NCBI GenBank assembly: GCA_017883615.1
Contig: JADGNF010000034.1
Location: 1 to 64,000 of the forward strand
Direction: 5' to 3'
Source: Candidatus Bathyarchaeota archaeon
Lineage (GTDB): Archaea > Thermoproteota > Bathyarchaeia > Bathyarchaeales > Bathycorpusculaceae
Length of the DNA stretch: 64,000 bases
The notes under the pieces are model-generated. The model searched no databases, had not been told where the DNA came from, and saw only the letters and a program-made list of their open reading frames with translations. The translations under genes and the position numbers were made by a program. This document shows, piece by piece, positions 19,639 through 29,595 of this stretch (positions are counted from its first letter, which is position 1; each line of letters starts with the position of its first letter).

Positions 19639-21420
19639 CCCTTCAACGCCGAAAACAGGCGCGACAATCCGTTTTGCTTTCTGAATTGTTTGGTCGATGA
19701 GGACAGAGATAACACCTAAGCTTCCTCCGCCTATGACTCGGATTTTGGGTACGATGAATCGTTTATAGCCTGCTTTACAGGGTTCAAGGTTATCAGCAGC
19801 CGACTTAGCAGCCTTCGTAATTTGGCTAATCAGTACATCGTGATCCATGGCTTCGCCGACAGGGTGATAGCCACGTCGACCAACAACAACTGCGCTTACG
19901 GCGTGAGTGTCAGTTGTGAAAACTTCGCTTTCCGAGAAACCCGCCGACCCTAGGGCGCTGAGGATTTTTTCTCGAAGCCCGCTGACCATGTTGTTGCCGT
20001 CTATGACAACATAAACGGTTTTTTGGTCCCCGACTTTGACGACTATTGCCGTCATTCCTCCGCTTGCCAAGCCAGTCTTTAACGTGAACTCGGCGGGATG
20101 AAGGGTGGCTGAGCCCACTTCAAAAGGATACTCCGGCATTGAAATTGCTTTCTTGAGACATTTTACAGCAACAGATCGGAGGGTTTCTATCGAAGCCTCA
20201 ATTTCATTGCTCTCAGTCAAACTGTTATGAGCGTTAATGACTACAACATCCAAACCCAGTTTCCCGGCTTCTTCACGGACAATTTTCCCAAGTTCTTGAG
20301 GCAGGTCTTCTGTTGTTTTCGGTGCAAGAGTGAAAGAGAGGAAAGCGGTTTTGCCGAAAAGCTGGCAAGATGCGCCAACAAAACCTTCCGAAACCCGGAC
20401 AAAAGCCGTGGCTCTATCTAGCGAAGCCTGGAAGCTAGTTGCCCCGATTATGTTGTTGATTATTTTGTGGTTTTGCCCTTGAGAAGCTGCATCCAATTCG
20501 TGTCCGAGTAAGCCCAGCGGAACGCAGGCGTCACAGTTGTAGGCTTTCTCGTATTCCGCTTTGAGGATTGAGGGAAGGACGCTGCTGCCTATGTTTTTGA
20601 AGGGACCTGGGTGGACAAGCGGAACGATAACGGCGGCTTTGGGTTTTGAGGAGTCGAACTTGAGGAAAGAAACTTCAATGTCGGTGTCTTCGCCAATCTT
20701 TTCGAGAAATGATTCTAAGGGTGCGTTCTGTGCAGTAACCCAGTTAAGCATGAACGCTTTGAAAATGTTTATTGAAGGAATTTTGTAGTTTTTCTTCCCG
20801 ATGTTGTCCAACATGTGAGCAAATAAGTAGGCTGAAAGGACAGCAATGAAGGGCGAGACAACAAGGAAGGGAACGTAATCTATGGGTGCAATGTTTTGGC
20901 TTGCCCAGAACGCGACGAATAGAAAGATGCAAGCGATTGGTGTAAGTAAAATAGCCACGAGTCGCCGCCCTAAACTTGAGGAGGAAACAAAGGTTAACAC
21001 GACTGTGCGTAGAGTTATCAAAGTGGCAAATCCCAGAAGGCAAAGTTTAGTCCACCAGATTGAACCAAAAACTGCACTTAACCCGGCCGCTATAATGATG
21101 AAGATAAACCAGATGACCCAGCTGAAAAGGGAAAGAACCAACATTCTTCTAAGAACAAAGATGGCGTCCTTGAGGATAACTTTGCTTAGGACAAAATCAA
21201 TCCCTAAGGTAACTGCAAAAAGGGTGGTTCCCAACAAGAGCCCGCTAACTAATCCGTTTGACGAAGAGAAAACTTCCGAAGACAGTCCCGTGACTATACA
21301 GATGGCGGCTATGGCAACAATAGTTTGTGACAGTGAAGGTAGGAAGAACAGGGATGAGTAATGCCTTTGAGCTTTGTTCATTGACTGGTTTAGGGAACCG
21401 TCAGTTGCCAAACCCATCAT
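19606..21420 (-). CDS. DUF2070 family multi-TM protein
   Basis: 604 aa with N-terminal TM domain and soluble C-terminus (VIPLVHPGPFKNIGSSVLPSILKAEYEKAYNCDACVPLGLLGHELDAASQ); convergent overlap with nob1. Confidence 0.85.
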   Translation of the reverse strand: MMGLATDGSLNQSMNKAQRHYSSLFFLPSLSQTIVAIAAICIVTGLSSEVFSSSNGLVSGLLLGTTLFAVTLGIDFVLSKVILKDAIFVLRRMLVLSLFSWVIWFIFIIIAAGLSAVFGSIWWTKLCLLGFATLITLRTVVLTFVSSSSLGRRLVAILLTPIACIFLFVAFWASQNIAPIDYVPFLVVSPFIAVLSAYLFAHMLDNIGKKNYKIPSINIFKAFMLNWVTAQNAPLESFLEKIGEDTDIEVSFLKFDSSKPKAAVIVPLVHPGPFKNIGSSVLPSILKAEYEKAYNCDACVPLGLLGHELDAASQGQNHKIINNIIGATSFQASLDRATAFVRVSEGFVGASCQLFGKTAFLSFTLAPKTTEDLPQELGKIVREEAGKLGLDVVVINAHNSLTESNEIEASIETLRSVAVKCLKKAISMPEYPFEVGSATLHPAEFTLKTGLASGGMTAIVVKVGDQKTVYVVIDGNNMVSGLREKILSALGSAGFSESEVFTTDTHAVSAVVVGRRGYHPVGEAMDHDVLISQITKAAKSAADNLEPCKAGYKRFIVPKIRVIGGGSLGVISVLIDQTIQKAKRIVAPVFGVEGLLLILLLVLL

Positions 21421-21668
21421 CTCAATTTAAATTCAGTATGTGGACAAACGTCCCTATTAAAGGATAGCAAGAAAAAGCGTTTTCACTTTGCCGCAAAAAA
21501 CAGCGTCCAGACAACTTGAAAAAAGGAAATTGGGGCTTTTGACATGAAACATGCAAGAAAGAGTGCTCTAATATATCTAAATCGATCGAAAGAAACATGT
21601 ACCCATTAGCTTTTGTAAGGGCAACTGTTTTATCGTAAAGTACACATAATAGTCGTTTTGCGAAGGCA

Positions 21669-21959
21669 ATGCCAGATCAAGAATTACCCCCGTCCATATT
21701 TCATATGCTGGAAAGGAACGTGGGCAAAAAAGTCCGAATCATCCTCGACCCGTCCTACGGTTTCGACGGCACGTTAATAGCCGTTACGGGTGAACCCGCT
21801 GGAATTTGGCTTTCAGACGCTGAGGCTATTGTTTTGCGTTCAACGATGGCGCAGCCAATACCCCAAGTTGCAAGTAGAGAAGAAAGAAGCGAGATATTCC
21901 TTAACCTACATTCAGTTCAACGGATAGAAGTCTTACACCCGACGCCTTCAAGACGATAA
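21669..21959 (+). CDS. Small conserved protein, possible Sm/LSm-like beta-barrel
   Basis: LERNVGKKVRIILDPSYGFDGTLIAVTGEPAGIWLSDAE resembles an Sm1 strand pattern. Confidence 0.5.
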   Translation: MPDQELPPSIFHMLERNVGKKVRIILDPSYGFDGTLIAVTGEPAGIWLSDAEAIVLRSTMAQPIPQVASREERSEIFLNLHSVQRIEVLHPTPSRR

Positions 21960-21970
21960 GCACTAAGAAC

Positions 21971-22135
21971 TTAGAAAATTCTGCCCAGAACCGAAACTAC
22001 TACTAGCCCTACCGCGAGGATCATAAGAAGTTCAGGTCTAATTTTAATGCCTTCGGTTTCTTCCTCAAAGAACCGTAACAATCCGGCGCTTGCAGCGGGC
22101 ATTGGACCTTGACTGTCTTTCTTTTTACGACTCAT
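21971..22135 (-). CDS. Preprotein translocase Sec61 subunit beta (SecG)
   Basis: MSRKKKDSQGPMPAASAGLLRFFEEETEGIKIRPELLMILAVGLVVVSVLGRIF; start moved to the internal Met at 22135. Confidence 0.92.
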   Translation of the reverse strand: MSRKKKDSQGPMPAASAGLLRFFEEETEGIKIRPELLMILAVGLVVVSVLGRIF

Positions 22136-22316
22136 ACTGATCAGCTTGTGTGGTATCAAGCAATACAAATATTCATTATTTAATGTTGCGCAAACGAACA
22201 ACGAAAGGAGAAAGCTGTATACAAAAGCATCAACCAAACCACCCGAAAAACGCCCTGCCAATTCAAACGGAAAAGGAAGCACGTTTAAACTCAAACCAAC
22301 TACAATAAGGTGAAAG

Positions 22317-22610
22317 ATGGAGCCCATGCACATAAGTGAATTTCAGGAAATGATGAAAACGCTCTACATTCACCGAGACAAAGAACGCGGCGTGAAAGGA
22401 ACCTACGAATGGTTAAAAGAAGAGGTAGAAGAACTTGGCGAAGCCCTCCAAGGAACTGACAAGGAAGCAACGGAGAAAGAGTTCGCCGATGTAATAGCCT
22501 GGCTCTCATCCCTCGCCAACCTTGTAAACGTTGACCTAGAAAAGGCCGCACTCAACAAGTACCCGCACAAATGCCCCAAATGCCAGCAAACTCCCTGCCA
22601 GTGCGTTTAG
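22317..22610 (+). CDS. MazG-like nucleotide pyrophosphohydrolase
   Basis: WLKEEVEELGEALQ...EKEFADVIAWLSSLANL; C-terminal CPKCQQTPCQC. Confidence 0.9.
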   Translation: MEPMHISEFQEMMKTLYIHRDKERGVKGTYEWLKEEVEELGEALQGTDKEATEKEFADVIAWLSSLANLVNVDLEKAALNKYPHKCPKCQQTPCQCV

Positions 22611-22879
22611 GAGACAAGCCTTTTCTGACCCATCCCAGTCATGAGCCATATACAGGGTCTTTTTCCTCTGCGGCTAACGGTTTCCTCCGTTTCCAGAAGA
22701 CGCAGATGATGCATCACAGCGTCGTACGTGGCATCTGTTTTCTTAGCAATGGAGCTTGCGCTTCCTGGCTGCTCATCAAGCCCGTTTAGGATTTTGGTTC
22801 GAGCTTTCAACCCGCTCTTCACATTCTTGACGTGCTGCAGGTATGCGTTTGGGTGGTATGTCTCTTTGATAGGATACAC
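22607..22879 (-). CDS. Winged-helix DNA-binding protein (ArsR-like)
   Basis: RTKILNGLDEQPGSASSIAKKTDATYDAVMHHLRLLETEETVSRRGKRPCIWLMT. Confidence 0.82.
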   Translation of the reverse strand: MYPIKETYHPNAYLQHVKNVKSGLKARTKILNGLDEQPGSASSIAKKTDATYDAVMHHLRLLETEETVSRRGKRPCIWLMTGMGQKRLVS

Positions 22880-22915
22880 CAGAAGAATAAATTAAGGCAT
22901 CTATGTTGAAAAGCT

Positions 22916-25900
22916 TTAGGTTTTTCCTTTCCCGAAATCGAAGAGCGTTGTTTGTATTGGTTTCTTGTTGTCGAACATTGAGTGGATTTCTTCCCGGATA
23001 AGGACCAAACGTTGAGTGTAATATTTGGGCAATCCGTATTTGTCCACGAGCTCTTGAGCAGCGTTCAGGTACTTTTCGATGTTTCCGCGGTAAACAGTCA
23101 ATGTTAATTGTCCTCCGCAGAGGCATTTCCCATTAAGCGGCATACGCCGATATTTCTTGTTGCAAGATTTGCACCGGAAAGTCTGAGTCGAAAAAGCACG
23201 CAAATTCCCCGAGATGTCGCGGAGAAAATGCTTCGTGAGCACCTTCATGGCGACGCTACGAACGTCAACGGCGTCTATTCTGGCGCCCAAATCCAACTGC
23301 AGATGCAATTTCTCAACCATGGATTTAAGAAGTTTGTAGCTGCTTTCGTCGTTTCCCATGCTGATGTCTGAAACGGGCGTTGTATAGTTGAAACCTTCAA
23401 ACTGTGCCTCTGTTCCCAAGCGGTGGCTAATGACATCCATGATTCCGCTGACATGCTTGGCTTCCGCCTTTTCAAGGGTTTTCGCGTAGAACTCCTCGGG
23501 GTAGATGGCGTCGACGTCAAAGTCGTGGGCTTGCCGCTGCACTTCCTTAGTATTCACAAACGGAATGACGAGTATGGGGGCATCCATGATACCGCCTATT
23601 TGCGCGGGCAAATACTTGTTGCTAAAGTTAAGCAACGTGTCCAGCGCGAGCATGATAGCGTCTTCGTCTCCGTCGCAGTCCCGACGCTTAGCCGAATGCC
23701 AAAGCGGATGAGCATAAATCAGCTTGAGGTTCGTAAAGCCAACGACGCGCCCCAAAATGCCCACACAAGTATGTGGGGCCAACCCGAAAATGAGTTGTCC
23801 AACGAGGTCTTGGGGTTTCTTAATGTTGTAGTAGGCGGGGAGCTTATAGACACGGGTTAAGAGCTCATCGAGGAATCCTGCTATCTGGACAAAATAGTCT
23901 CCGGCATTCCATGGGATGACAACGTCTTGGACCTTGAGCTCCAGAACTTGATTTGGCTCAGTTAGAGGAGCACCGTAAATGTCGGAAAGATAACCCATCT
24001 CCCTCATTTTGTCAACGGAGACGCCGATTTCGCCGGGCTTAATATGGGTTAGAGGCGCGTTAGTGGCGTCAAACCGAATCGTCCCGTCTTTGTACACTGA
24101 AAGCCCATACTTGGCTCTCAGAATGCCTTTCTCAATAATCTCTGGGGTTTTGTCAGCATTAGTTAACCCTTTCACGCCGCGCAGCATCTTGGGCGGAGGA
24201 ATACCAAGGTTTTTGGTTGCTTCCTCGATGAGGTCTTTGAAGTTTATCGACTGCCGCTGATAGAGCACAGCGTCTGCTTTGCAGGTAGGGCAAGTGTTCC
24301 CTTGAAGGGGCCGGGCGCATCTGGGACAACTTTTTTCGTGGGTCGTCTCCAACCTGCAGGTTGGGCATCGGATGCGGTAAGTGTAGTTTTTGCACTCAGG
24401 ACACTTGCGCTTAACAACGCTAACGAAAGCGGGGCCGTGTTTTCCGGCTTCTACGAGGTCGCGGTGGGACCCGCCTGAAAGGCTGACAGGAAAAAGGACC
24501 TGCACCAGCGGTTTCATCTCCCGTTGCTTCGCCTTTTCGGGCCGTCCCATGCGCGCCCCAACAAACGAAGGCGCCTTATCGCGAACCTCGACTCCTGACA
24601 AGCAGCAAAGAGCTTTGAGAACAGCATCCGCCGCAATCCCATCGACCTTTCTGTCTGTGGCGTAACCTAAAGTGAAAGCCAAAGCCAACGCGTCAGCGCC
24701 CTCCAACGAAATCTTCCCATCTACCACTCTGTGGGGGGCGTAGATTTTGCGCAGAACACGACTCACTTCCGGATCAAATCTACCAATGATGCATCTAGCG
24801 AAGCCGCTGTCGCAGGTTACTTCAGATTTGGTCAGCCAATCCTTCAGCAAAGTCACATCTTGGACTGCGGATAAATTAGACCAAAAGAAAGTGAACCTTG
24901 GATGCAAGGGAACTTGCAGAGTTTGCGATAATGCAATTGCTTGCCTATCGGTGATTTCCTCGCTGAAAGGGTCTCCCAGAATTCGCTCCATCAACTTGGC
25001 ATCGAATCCAACTGATGCAGCTGCCTTTGCAGTATCCCCGTCGAATTGCAGTTTGATCGCTTTCTTGAGGTCCTTGACCCACCATTCTTCAACGTACCCT
25101 GAAGGGTTAAGGCTCTTGTTGCAATAGAGGAAGTCGCCAAAGCTGATGAGCATATCGCCCAGAAACAGGATTTTCTCAATTTTGCCCTTCACGCTTGGAA
25201 AGTTTTCTAGAGTTACCTTGATCACGGAGCCGTCTTTGAGCAGCACAACCGGCGGCTCAAGCGAATCGACTGGCATGCTGACCCCTCCTTTCCCAGGTAG
25301 CTCCAGGCGCATCTGGGTTCCTGCCGCCAGAAAGCTCTCCACCACCAGCATCGTCGCAGGATGAATCCCTACAGCAGACAGCCCTGTGTTCCGGGACCTG
25401 CCATACCTAAGCCGAAAGCCGCCCCTTCTGGAAGGGAAAGCGAAGATTGGACGTCCAGCGATAACGTCATCCATGAAGCCTGCCGATTTCTTTTCGGATT
25501 TTTTCTTGAATTCGCGCAGCCAATCCCAACCCTGGAGCCCGATCTTCTCGACTATAACGTGAACTTTGAGGGCGCGTCCTACGATGCCATCGTTTACTAC
25601 TCGAAGGGCGCCACCTCGAACGCGGTTTGTTTCTATGCGGGGCAGGTTGCGATAAGAGGAAACTTCGATAGGATCGGACTCTGTGCCCGTAACCTCCACG
25701 GTCAGGTAGTCGAATGCTTTTTTGATCTCTTCATCCGGAATGTGGTACTGGAAGTGCCCCACGGACCGTTCGAAAGTGCGCAGTTCCTCGATGAAGCGAG
25801 CAACCTCCTCGGGCGTTGCTTTGTAACGGTCCAAACCCAAAAGCCGTCTCACGAAGTCGCCGACAACCAAGGTTAAGGCTTGGTCTGTTCCCCCTGCTGA

Positions 25901-26350
25901 TCGGATGGGTCCGGCAAAATAGATTGCCAAGTACTTGGTGTGGTCAAGGTTGGTTTTAATTTTTACCTGGGCCACGCCTTGAATGGGAGCAGCCGTTAAG
26001 CCTTCGGTAAAAATGGCAAGCGCTGTTCGTATTGCCTGCTCAGCTGCGGATTCAGGATCGAGTTCCCCGAATTTGCCAGTAACTATTTGCTCGGCTACTT
26101 TGAAGGCGATTTCTTCCCGCCCCATCTTAAAGTTGAGGTCCCGAATGCTCTCTGCCACGCCTTTAGGCCCTACGAGTCCTTCGACGAGGTCCGCAATGTC
26201 TTGAGCGATTATGCTTTCCGTCTTCAAAGAAGGGTCTAAACCTTTTTGCCGCGCGCTCTCGCTTATACCATACAATATGCTGAGCTCGCTGCCCATAGAG
26301 TCAACATAGCTGCGGTAAGAATCGCTCATCTTAGTTGTGACACGCGGCAC
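22916..26350 (-). CDS. polC: DNA polymerase D large subunit (DP2), intein-free
   Basis: 1144 aa; YFAGPIRSAGGTDQALTLVVGD; HPLWHSAKRRDCDGDEDAIMLALD; zinc-finger cysteine clusters; C-terminal PIP-like QTTLFDF. Confidence 0.97.
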   Translation of the reverse strand: MPRVTTKMSDSYRSYVDSMGSELSILYGISESARQKGLDPSLKTESIIAQDIADLVEGLVGPKGVAESIRDLNFKMGREEIAFKVAEQIVTGKFGELDPESAAEQAIRTALAIFTEGLTAAPIQGVAQVKIKTNLDHTKYLAIYFAGPIRSAGGTDQALTLVVGDFVRRLLGLDRYKATPEEVARFIEELRTFERSVGHFQYHIPDEEIKKAFDYLTVEVTGTESDPIEVSSYRNLPRIETNRVRGGALRVVNDGIVGRALKVHVIVEKIGLQGWDWLREFKKKSEKKSAGFMDDVIAGRPIFAFPSRRGGFRLRYGRSRNTGLSAVGIHPATMLVVESFLAAGTQMRLELPGKGGVSMPVDSLEPPVVLLKDGSVIKVTLENFPSVKGKIEKILFLGDMLISFGDFLYCNKSLNPSGYVEEWWVKDLKKAIKLQFDGDTAKAAASVGFDAKLMERILGDPFSEEITDRQAIALSQTLQVPLHPRFTFFWSNLSAVQDVTLLKDWLTKSEVTCDSGFARCIIGRFDPEVSRVLRKIYAPHRVVDGKISLEGADALALAFTLGYATDRKVDGIAADAVLKALCCLSGVEVRDKAPSFVGARMGRPEKAKQREMKPLVQVLFPVSLSGGSHRDLVEAGKHGPAFVSVVKRKCPECKNYTYRIRCPTCRLETTHEKSCPRCARPLQGNTCPTCKADAVLYQRQSINFKDLIEEATKNLGIPPPKMLRGVKGLTNADKTPEIIEKGILRAKYGLSVYKDGTIRFDATNAPLTHIKPGEIGVSVDKMREMGYLSDIYGAPLTEPNQVLELKVQDVVIPWNAGDYFVQIAGFLDELLTRVYKLPAYYNIKKPQDLVGQLIFGLAPHTCVGILGRVVGFTNLKLIYAHPLWHSAKRRDCDGDEDAIMLALDTLLNFSNKYLPAQIGGIMDAPILVIPFVNTKEVQRQAHDFDVDAIYPEEFYAKTLEKAEAKHVSGIMDVISHRLGTEAQFEGFNYTTPVSDISMGNDESSYKLLKSMVEKLHLQLDLGARIDAVDVRSVAMKVLTKHFLRDISGNLRAFSTQTFRCKSCNKKYRRMPLNGKCLCGGQLTLTVYRGNIEKYLNAAQELVDKYGLPKYYTQRLVLIREEIHSMFDNKKPIQTTLFDFGKGKT

Positions 26351-26444
26351 CTCCCCTCAATCAGTGTGAATTAAACAACGCATCTATTTTGGCTTTCTTA
26401 CACAAAACAGAAACAAGAAGATTCCTAAGAAAACCAGATAAAAG

Positions 26445-26705
26445 CTAAGCGCCTTTCAAAGGCACAGATCTTCTGGTTTTCCCATAGATTTTATCAGTGA
26501 ACATGCAATAAACGTCGACATCACCCTGCGCCGGCTTAATTGGAAACTCCGCTTGAAGCCCACAACTGCTACATCCAACTGCAGCATTGCTTTCTTCACG
26601 CAAAATATCGACCCGAACAGTTTCTTTTCCACATCTTGGGCAAGAGAAGAATTTTGGCAACTTTTTCTTTGGAACGTGAATAACTTTTTTCCTTCTTCGG
26701 CCCAT
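26445..26705 (-). CDS. Elf1-like zinc-ribbon transcription elongation factor
   Basis: MGRRRKKVIHVPKKKLPKFFSCPRCGKETVRVDILREESNAAVGCSSCGLQAEF. Confidence 0.85.
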   Translation of the reverse strand: MGRRRKKVIHVPKKKLPKFFSCPRCGKETVRVDILREESNAAVGCSSCGLQAEFPIKPAQGDVDVYCMFTDKIYGKTRRSVPLKGA

Positions 26706-26790
26706 CTTGACAATCCTCGGATGATAAGTATGGTCTTTTAGTATTTATCTTTGCCCTTAAATACTTGCCTACAACCATAAATGAATATGG

Positions 26791-27645
26791 ATGCCTGACC
26801 TCTTGGAGCTTAAACCTTCAGTTCTTGACTTGAATTTGCCCGACGTTGAGATTAGAATCAAACGCTTCATACGGACCTACATTGAAAACGCAGGAGCCAA
26901 AGGAATAGTTTTGGGGATGTCAGGCGGAATCGACAGCAACACCATAGCGGCTCTATCCGCAGGTGCAATCGGAGGAGACAAGGTACTTGGACTCATGCTT
27001 CCCGAAAGAGAAACCTACGACTCCAAAGACGTCGAGGACGCAAAAGTGGTAGCTGACAAATTCGGCATTCAAACACAGGTCTGCGATATCACACCTGCTT
27101 TGGAAGGCATCTACAAATCAATACCCATATTTGACCCTACAGACAGACTCTGCAAGGGCAACATAAAAGCTCGAACTAGAATGGTATACATCTACTACCA
27201 TGCCAACAAGCTCAACAAAATCGTTTGTGGAAGCAGCGACAAGTCCGAGACGATGATGGGCTACTTTACAAAGTGGGGAGATGTAGCCTCAGATATAGCG
27301 CCTATAATGGATCTATATAAAACTCAGGTCCGCAAACTTGCCGAACACATCGGTATCCCAACGGAGTTGGCAATCAAACCGTCAACGCCTGCTCTCTGGC
27401 CAAACCAATCTGCCGAAGGAGAACTGGGAATAAAGTATGATATTTTGGACCTTATCCTTTTCGGGATTGAACGCTTCATGGCAACGAAAGAAATCGCGAA
27501 GCAACTGGGCGTCGAAGAGACTCTGGTTGAGGGTGTGAAACGAAGGTGGCTCGGAGTTGAGCATAAGAGACGGATGCCACTTACCCCTAAACTTGAATAC
27601 CGCACCGTTGGAACAGACTTCAGGCTGCCACATAGCACATACTAA
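26791..27645 (+). CDS. nadE: NAD+ synthase (NH3-dependent)
   Basis: GIVLGMSGGIDSNTIAALSA; CGSSDKSETMMGYFTKWGD. Confidence 0.95.
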   Translation: MPDLLELKPSVLDLNLPDVEIRIKRFIRTYIENAGAKGIVLGMSGGIDSNTIAALSAGAIGGDKVLGLMLPERETYDSKDVEDAKVVADKFGIQTQVCDITPALEGIYKSIPIFDPTDRLCKGNIKARTRMVYIYYHANKLNKIVCGSSDKSETMMGYFTKWGDVASDIAPIMDLYKTQVRKLAEHIGIPTELAIKPSTPALWPNQSAEGELGIKYDILDLILFGIERFMATKEIAKQLGVEETLVEGVKRRWLGVEHKRRMPLTPKLEYRTVGTDFRLPHSTY

Positions 27646-27657
27646 AAGGCGGAAAAA

Positions 27658-28491
27658 ATGAAGGAAAAAATTAGACTCGCATTGGCCCAGATGGCAAGCA
27701 AACGGGAAAATAAGCGTGAAAACATCAAGAAGATAGAAGAATTCGCAGTTAAGGCAAAAGATCAGGGCGCGGACCTAGTCATTTTTCCTGAACTCTTCTT
27801 AACCGGGTACGTTGTTAGAGATCAAATCTATGAGTTAGCCGAAACCATCCCTGGACCCTCAACGCAAGAAATAGAGCAAATCGCAAAGGAAACTGGAGTG
27901 CACATAATCTTTGGGATGCCTGAACTGAGCGAAAAAACAAAGGCAACCATATTTAACACTGCGGTCTTTGTCGGACCAACGGGCTTAATCGGCAAGTATC
28001 GAAAAATGTATTTGCCTACTCACAGCGTCTTCGAAGAAAAAAGGCACTTCAGACCTGGATATCAAGCAGCAGCTTTTGACACCCCCATCGGCAAAATTGG
28101 GCTTTGTATATGCTACGACATATTCTTCCCTGAAATCACCCGCCTTATCCGTTTGCATGGTTCACAGCTGATAGTTTGCATTTCAGCATCTCCGGCCGTT
28201 CGCAGAAGTTACTTTGAAATCCTTACCGCGGCGAGAGCCTTGGAAAACACCGCTTTTCTAGCTTACGTTAACTTAGTCGGCGTTCAAGATGGCCTCCTGT
28301 TCTGGGGTGGAAGCCGACTTGTAAGCCCGACCGGGGACGTAATAGTAAAAGCGAAGTATGATGAAGAGGACTTTGTGTTATGTGATGTTGACTTCAGTGA
28401 TATCAGACCAGCTGAAACTTTCATCCCGACGCTTCGAGATTTGCGTCCGGAACTCTTTGATGAGCTAAAGAAAGCGGCAGAACTCCTTTAA
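27658..28491 (+). CDS. Carbon-nitrogen hydrolase (nitrilase superfamily)
   Basis: LVIFPELFLTGY; KYRKMYLPT; IGLCICYDIFFPE (Glu-Lys-Cys triad). Confidence 0.93.
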   Translation: MKEKIRLALAQMASKRENKRENIKKIEEFAVKAKDQGADLVIFPELFLTGYVVRDQIYELAETIPGPSTQEIEQIAKETGVHIIFGMPELSEKTKATIFNTAVFVGPTGLIGKYRKMYLPTHSVFEEKRHFRPGYQAAAFDTPIGKIGLCICYDIFFPEITRLIRLHGSQLIVCISASPAVRRSYFEILTAARALENTAFLAYVNLVGVQDGLLFWGGSRLVSPTGDVIVKAKYDEEDFVLCDVDFSDIRPAETFIPTLRDLRPELFDELKKAAELL

Positions 28492-28526
28492 AATTGGTCT
28501 TAAACGGAAAATTTCCGATTTAATGC

Positions 28527-28578
28527 CCGAACTAAGCCGAGAACATCCGCCAAACTCATGAAGAGACTCTACGAAGAC
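28527..28578 (+). pseudogene. Frameshifted remnant of the winged-helix C-terminus of the gene at 29930..30724
   Basis: CCGAACTAAGCCGAGAACATCCGCCAAACTCATGAAGAGACTCTACGAAGA aligns with CCAACTAAGTCGAGAACATACCGCCAGACTCATGAAGAGACTCTATGAAGA near 30571..30620, with a 1-nt deletion breaking the frame. Confidence 0.75.
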
Positions 28579-28591
28579 ATAGATTTGTTGC

Positions 28592-28714
28592 GTCACAGGC
28601 TTCATTCTAGAATCACAGATGCATCACAAAGATGTGACATCATGAAATTCGTGTGAGAATCACGCGTGATTCTACCGTGATTTCGATGTGATTCCTCGTG
28701 AGGGGTGATGTCAC
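28592..28714. repeat. Left GTGAT/ATCAC motif array with 11-bp phasing and an 18-bp perfect palindrome
   Basis: GTGAT at 28666, 28677, 28688 (11-bp steps); AGAATCACGCGTGATTCT palindrome 28656..28673; further ATCACA at 28612 and 28623, TGTGAC at 28633, GTGATGTCAC at 28705. Confidence 0.8.
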
Positions 28715-29115
28715 GATACAAAACCAATAAAAAAAGTCATTGATTGCAATGACCAAAAAATGTTTACAAGGGAGGCTTGGCATGGGAATTCAATTAATGT
28801 TGAAGTGAAACAATTGATGTGAAAACGGCGAAATTAGCACAGCGCTACCTCTTTGTTAACAGAAAGAATGTTAAGAGGCTCTAGACGGGCTATACTACCC
28901 CAGTGTTATATGCTCAAATTGAGGTACTATATCCATTTAAGTCACTAATGCAGCTTTAAATTTAAAAATAATAGATTGTAGAGCGTTTTGTGCGTTTTAA
29001 GGCGTTAATATCCGGTTTTAAGCAGTGATTTTTGATCGAATGTTGTGAAATTCTTTTTAAAGACCTTATAGTATACAAAACTGTATCCATTCAACATGAC
29101 GGAAGGAACGTAAGA

Positions 29116-29595
29116 ATGAAGCTAAAAGACAACGTACAACTGTGGCTAAACGGCGCGTTAAATGATCCTATTGTTAAAATCCTCTCTAAAAACAGCCAAC
29201 TAACGAAAACGCAACTTGAAACACTGCTAATAGACATTTTAGCTGAAAATATGGCCGGTAAACAGTTAAACTACGACGAAAAAGCCAAATTACGCCTAAC
29301 TAAGGCCAAACTAAGCCGCGGTTCCTTCAATAGGACACTACGTCAGTCTAAAGAAAACGTAATAAAATCAATCTACACGGTGCTCCTACTCGGGTATCTA
29401 GGAGTTTTTGAGAGTACAACTCTTGACCCGTACCTTGAAATAGCGAATAAATTGAAGGAGTACATGGAGGCACACAAAGACCTCCCAAACAACCTAGAAG
29501 GTGTAGAGGAACATCTGAAAGTCATAGAACTCATCAGAGATGAGCTAGAAACGAGCCTAAAACGGCTTTCTAGCCCCTCAGAAGATAGTTTGTGA
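29116..29595 (+). CDS. Hypothetical protein, possibly nucleic-acid binding
   Basis: ORF open from 29032; internal Met (MKLKDNVQLWLNGALNDPIVKILSKNSQLTKTQLETLLIDIL) preferred; SRGSFNRTLRQSKENVIKSIYTVLLLGYLG looks HTH-like. Confidence 0.6.
   Translation: MKLKDNVQLWLNGALNDPIVKILSKNSQLTKTQLETLLIDILAENMAGKQLNYDEKAKLRLTKAKLSRGSFNRTLRQSKENVIKSIYTVLLLGYLGVFESTTLDPYLEIANKLKEYMEAHKDLPNNLEGVEEHLKVIELIRDELETSLKRLSSPSEDSL

Noticed and set aside
28592-28714. CRISPR array
   Set aside because: Repeats are 5-7 bp with 11-bp period, with no spacers of CRISPR size and no cas genes in the window.
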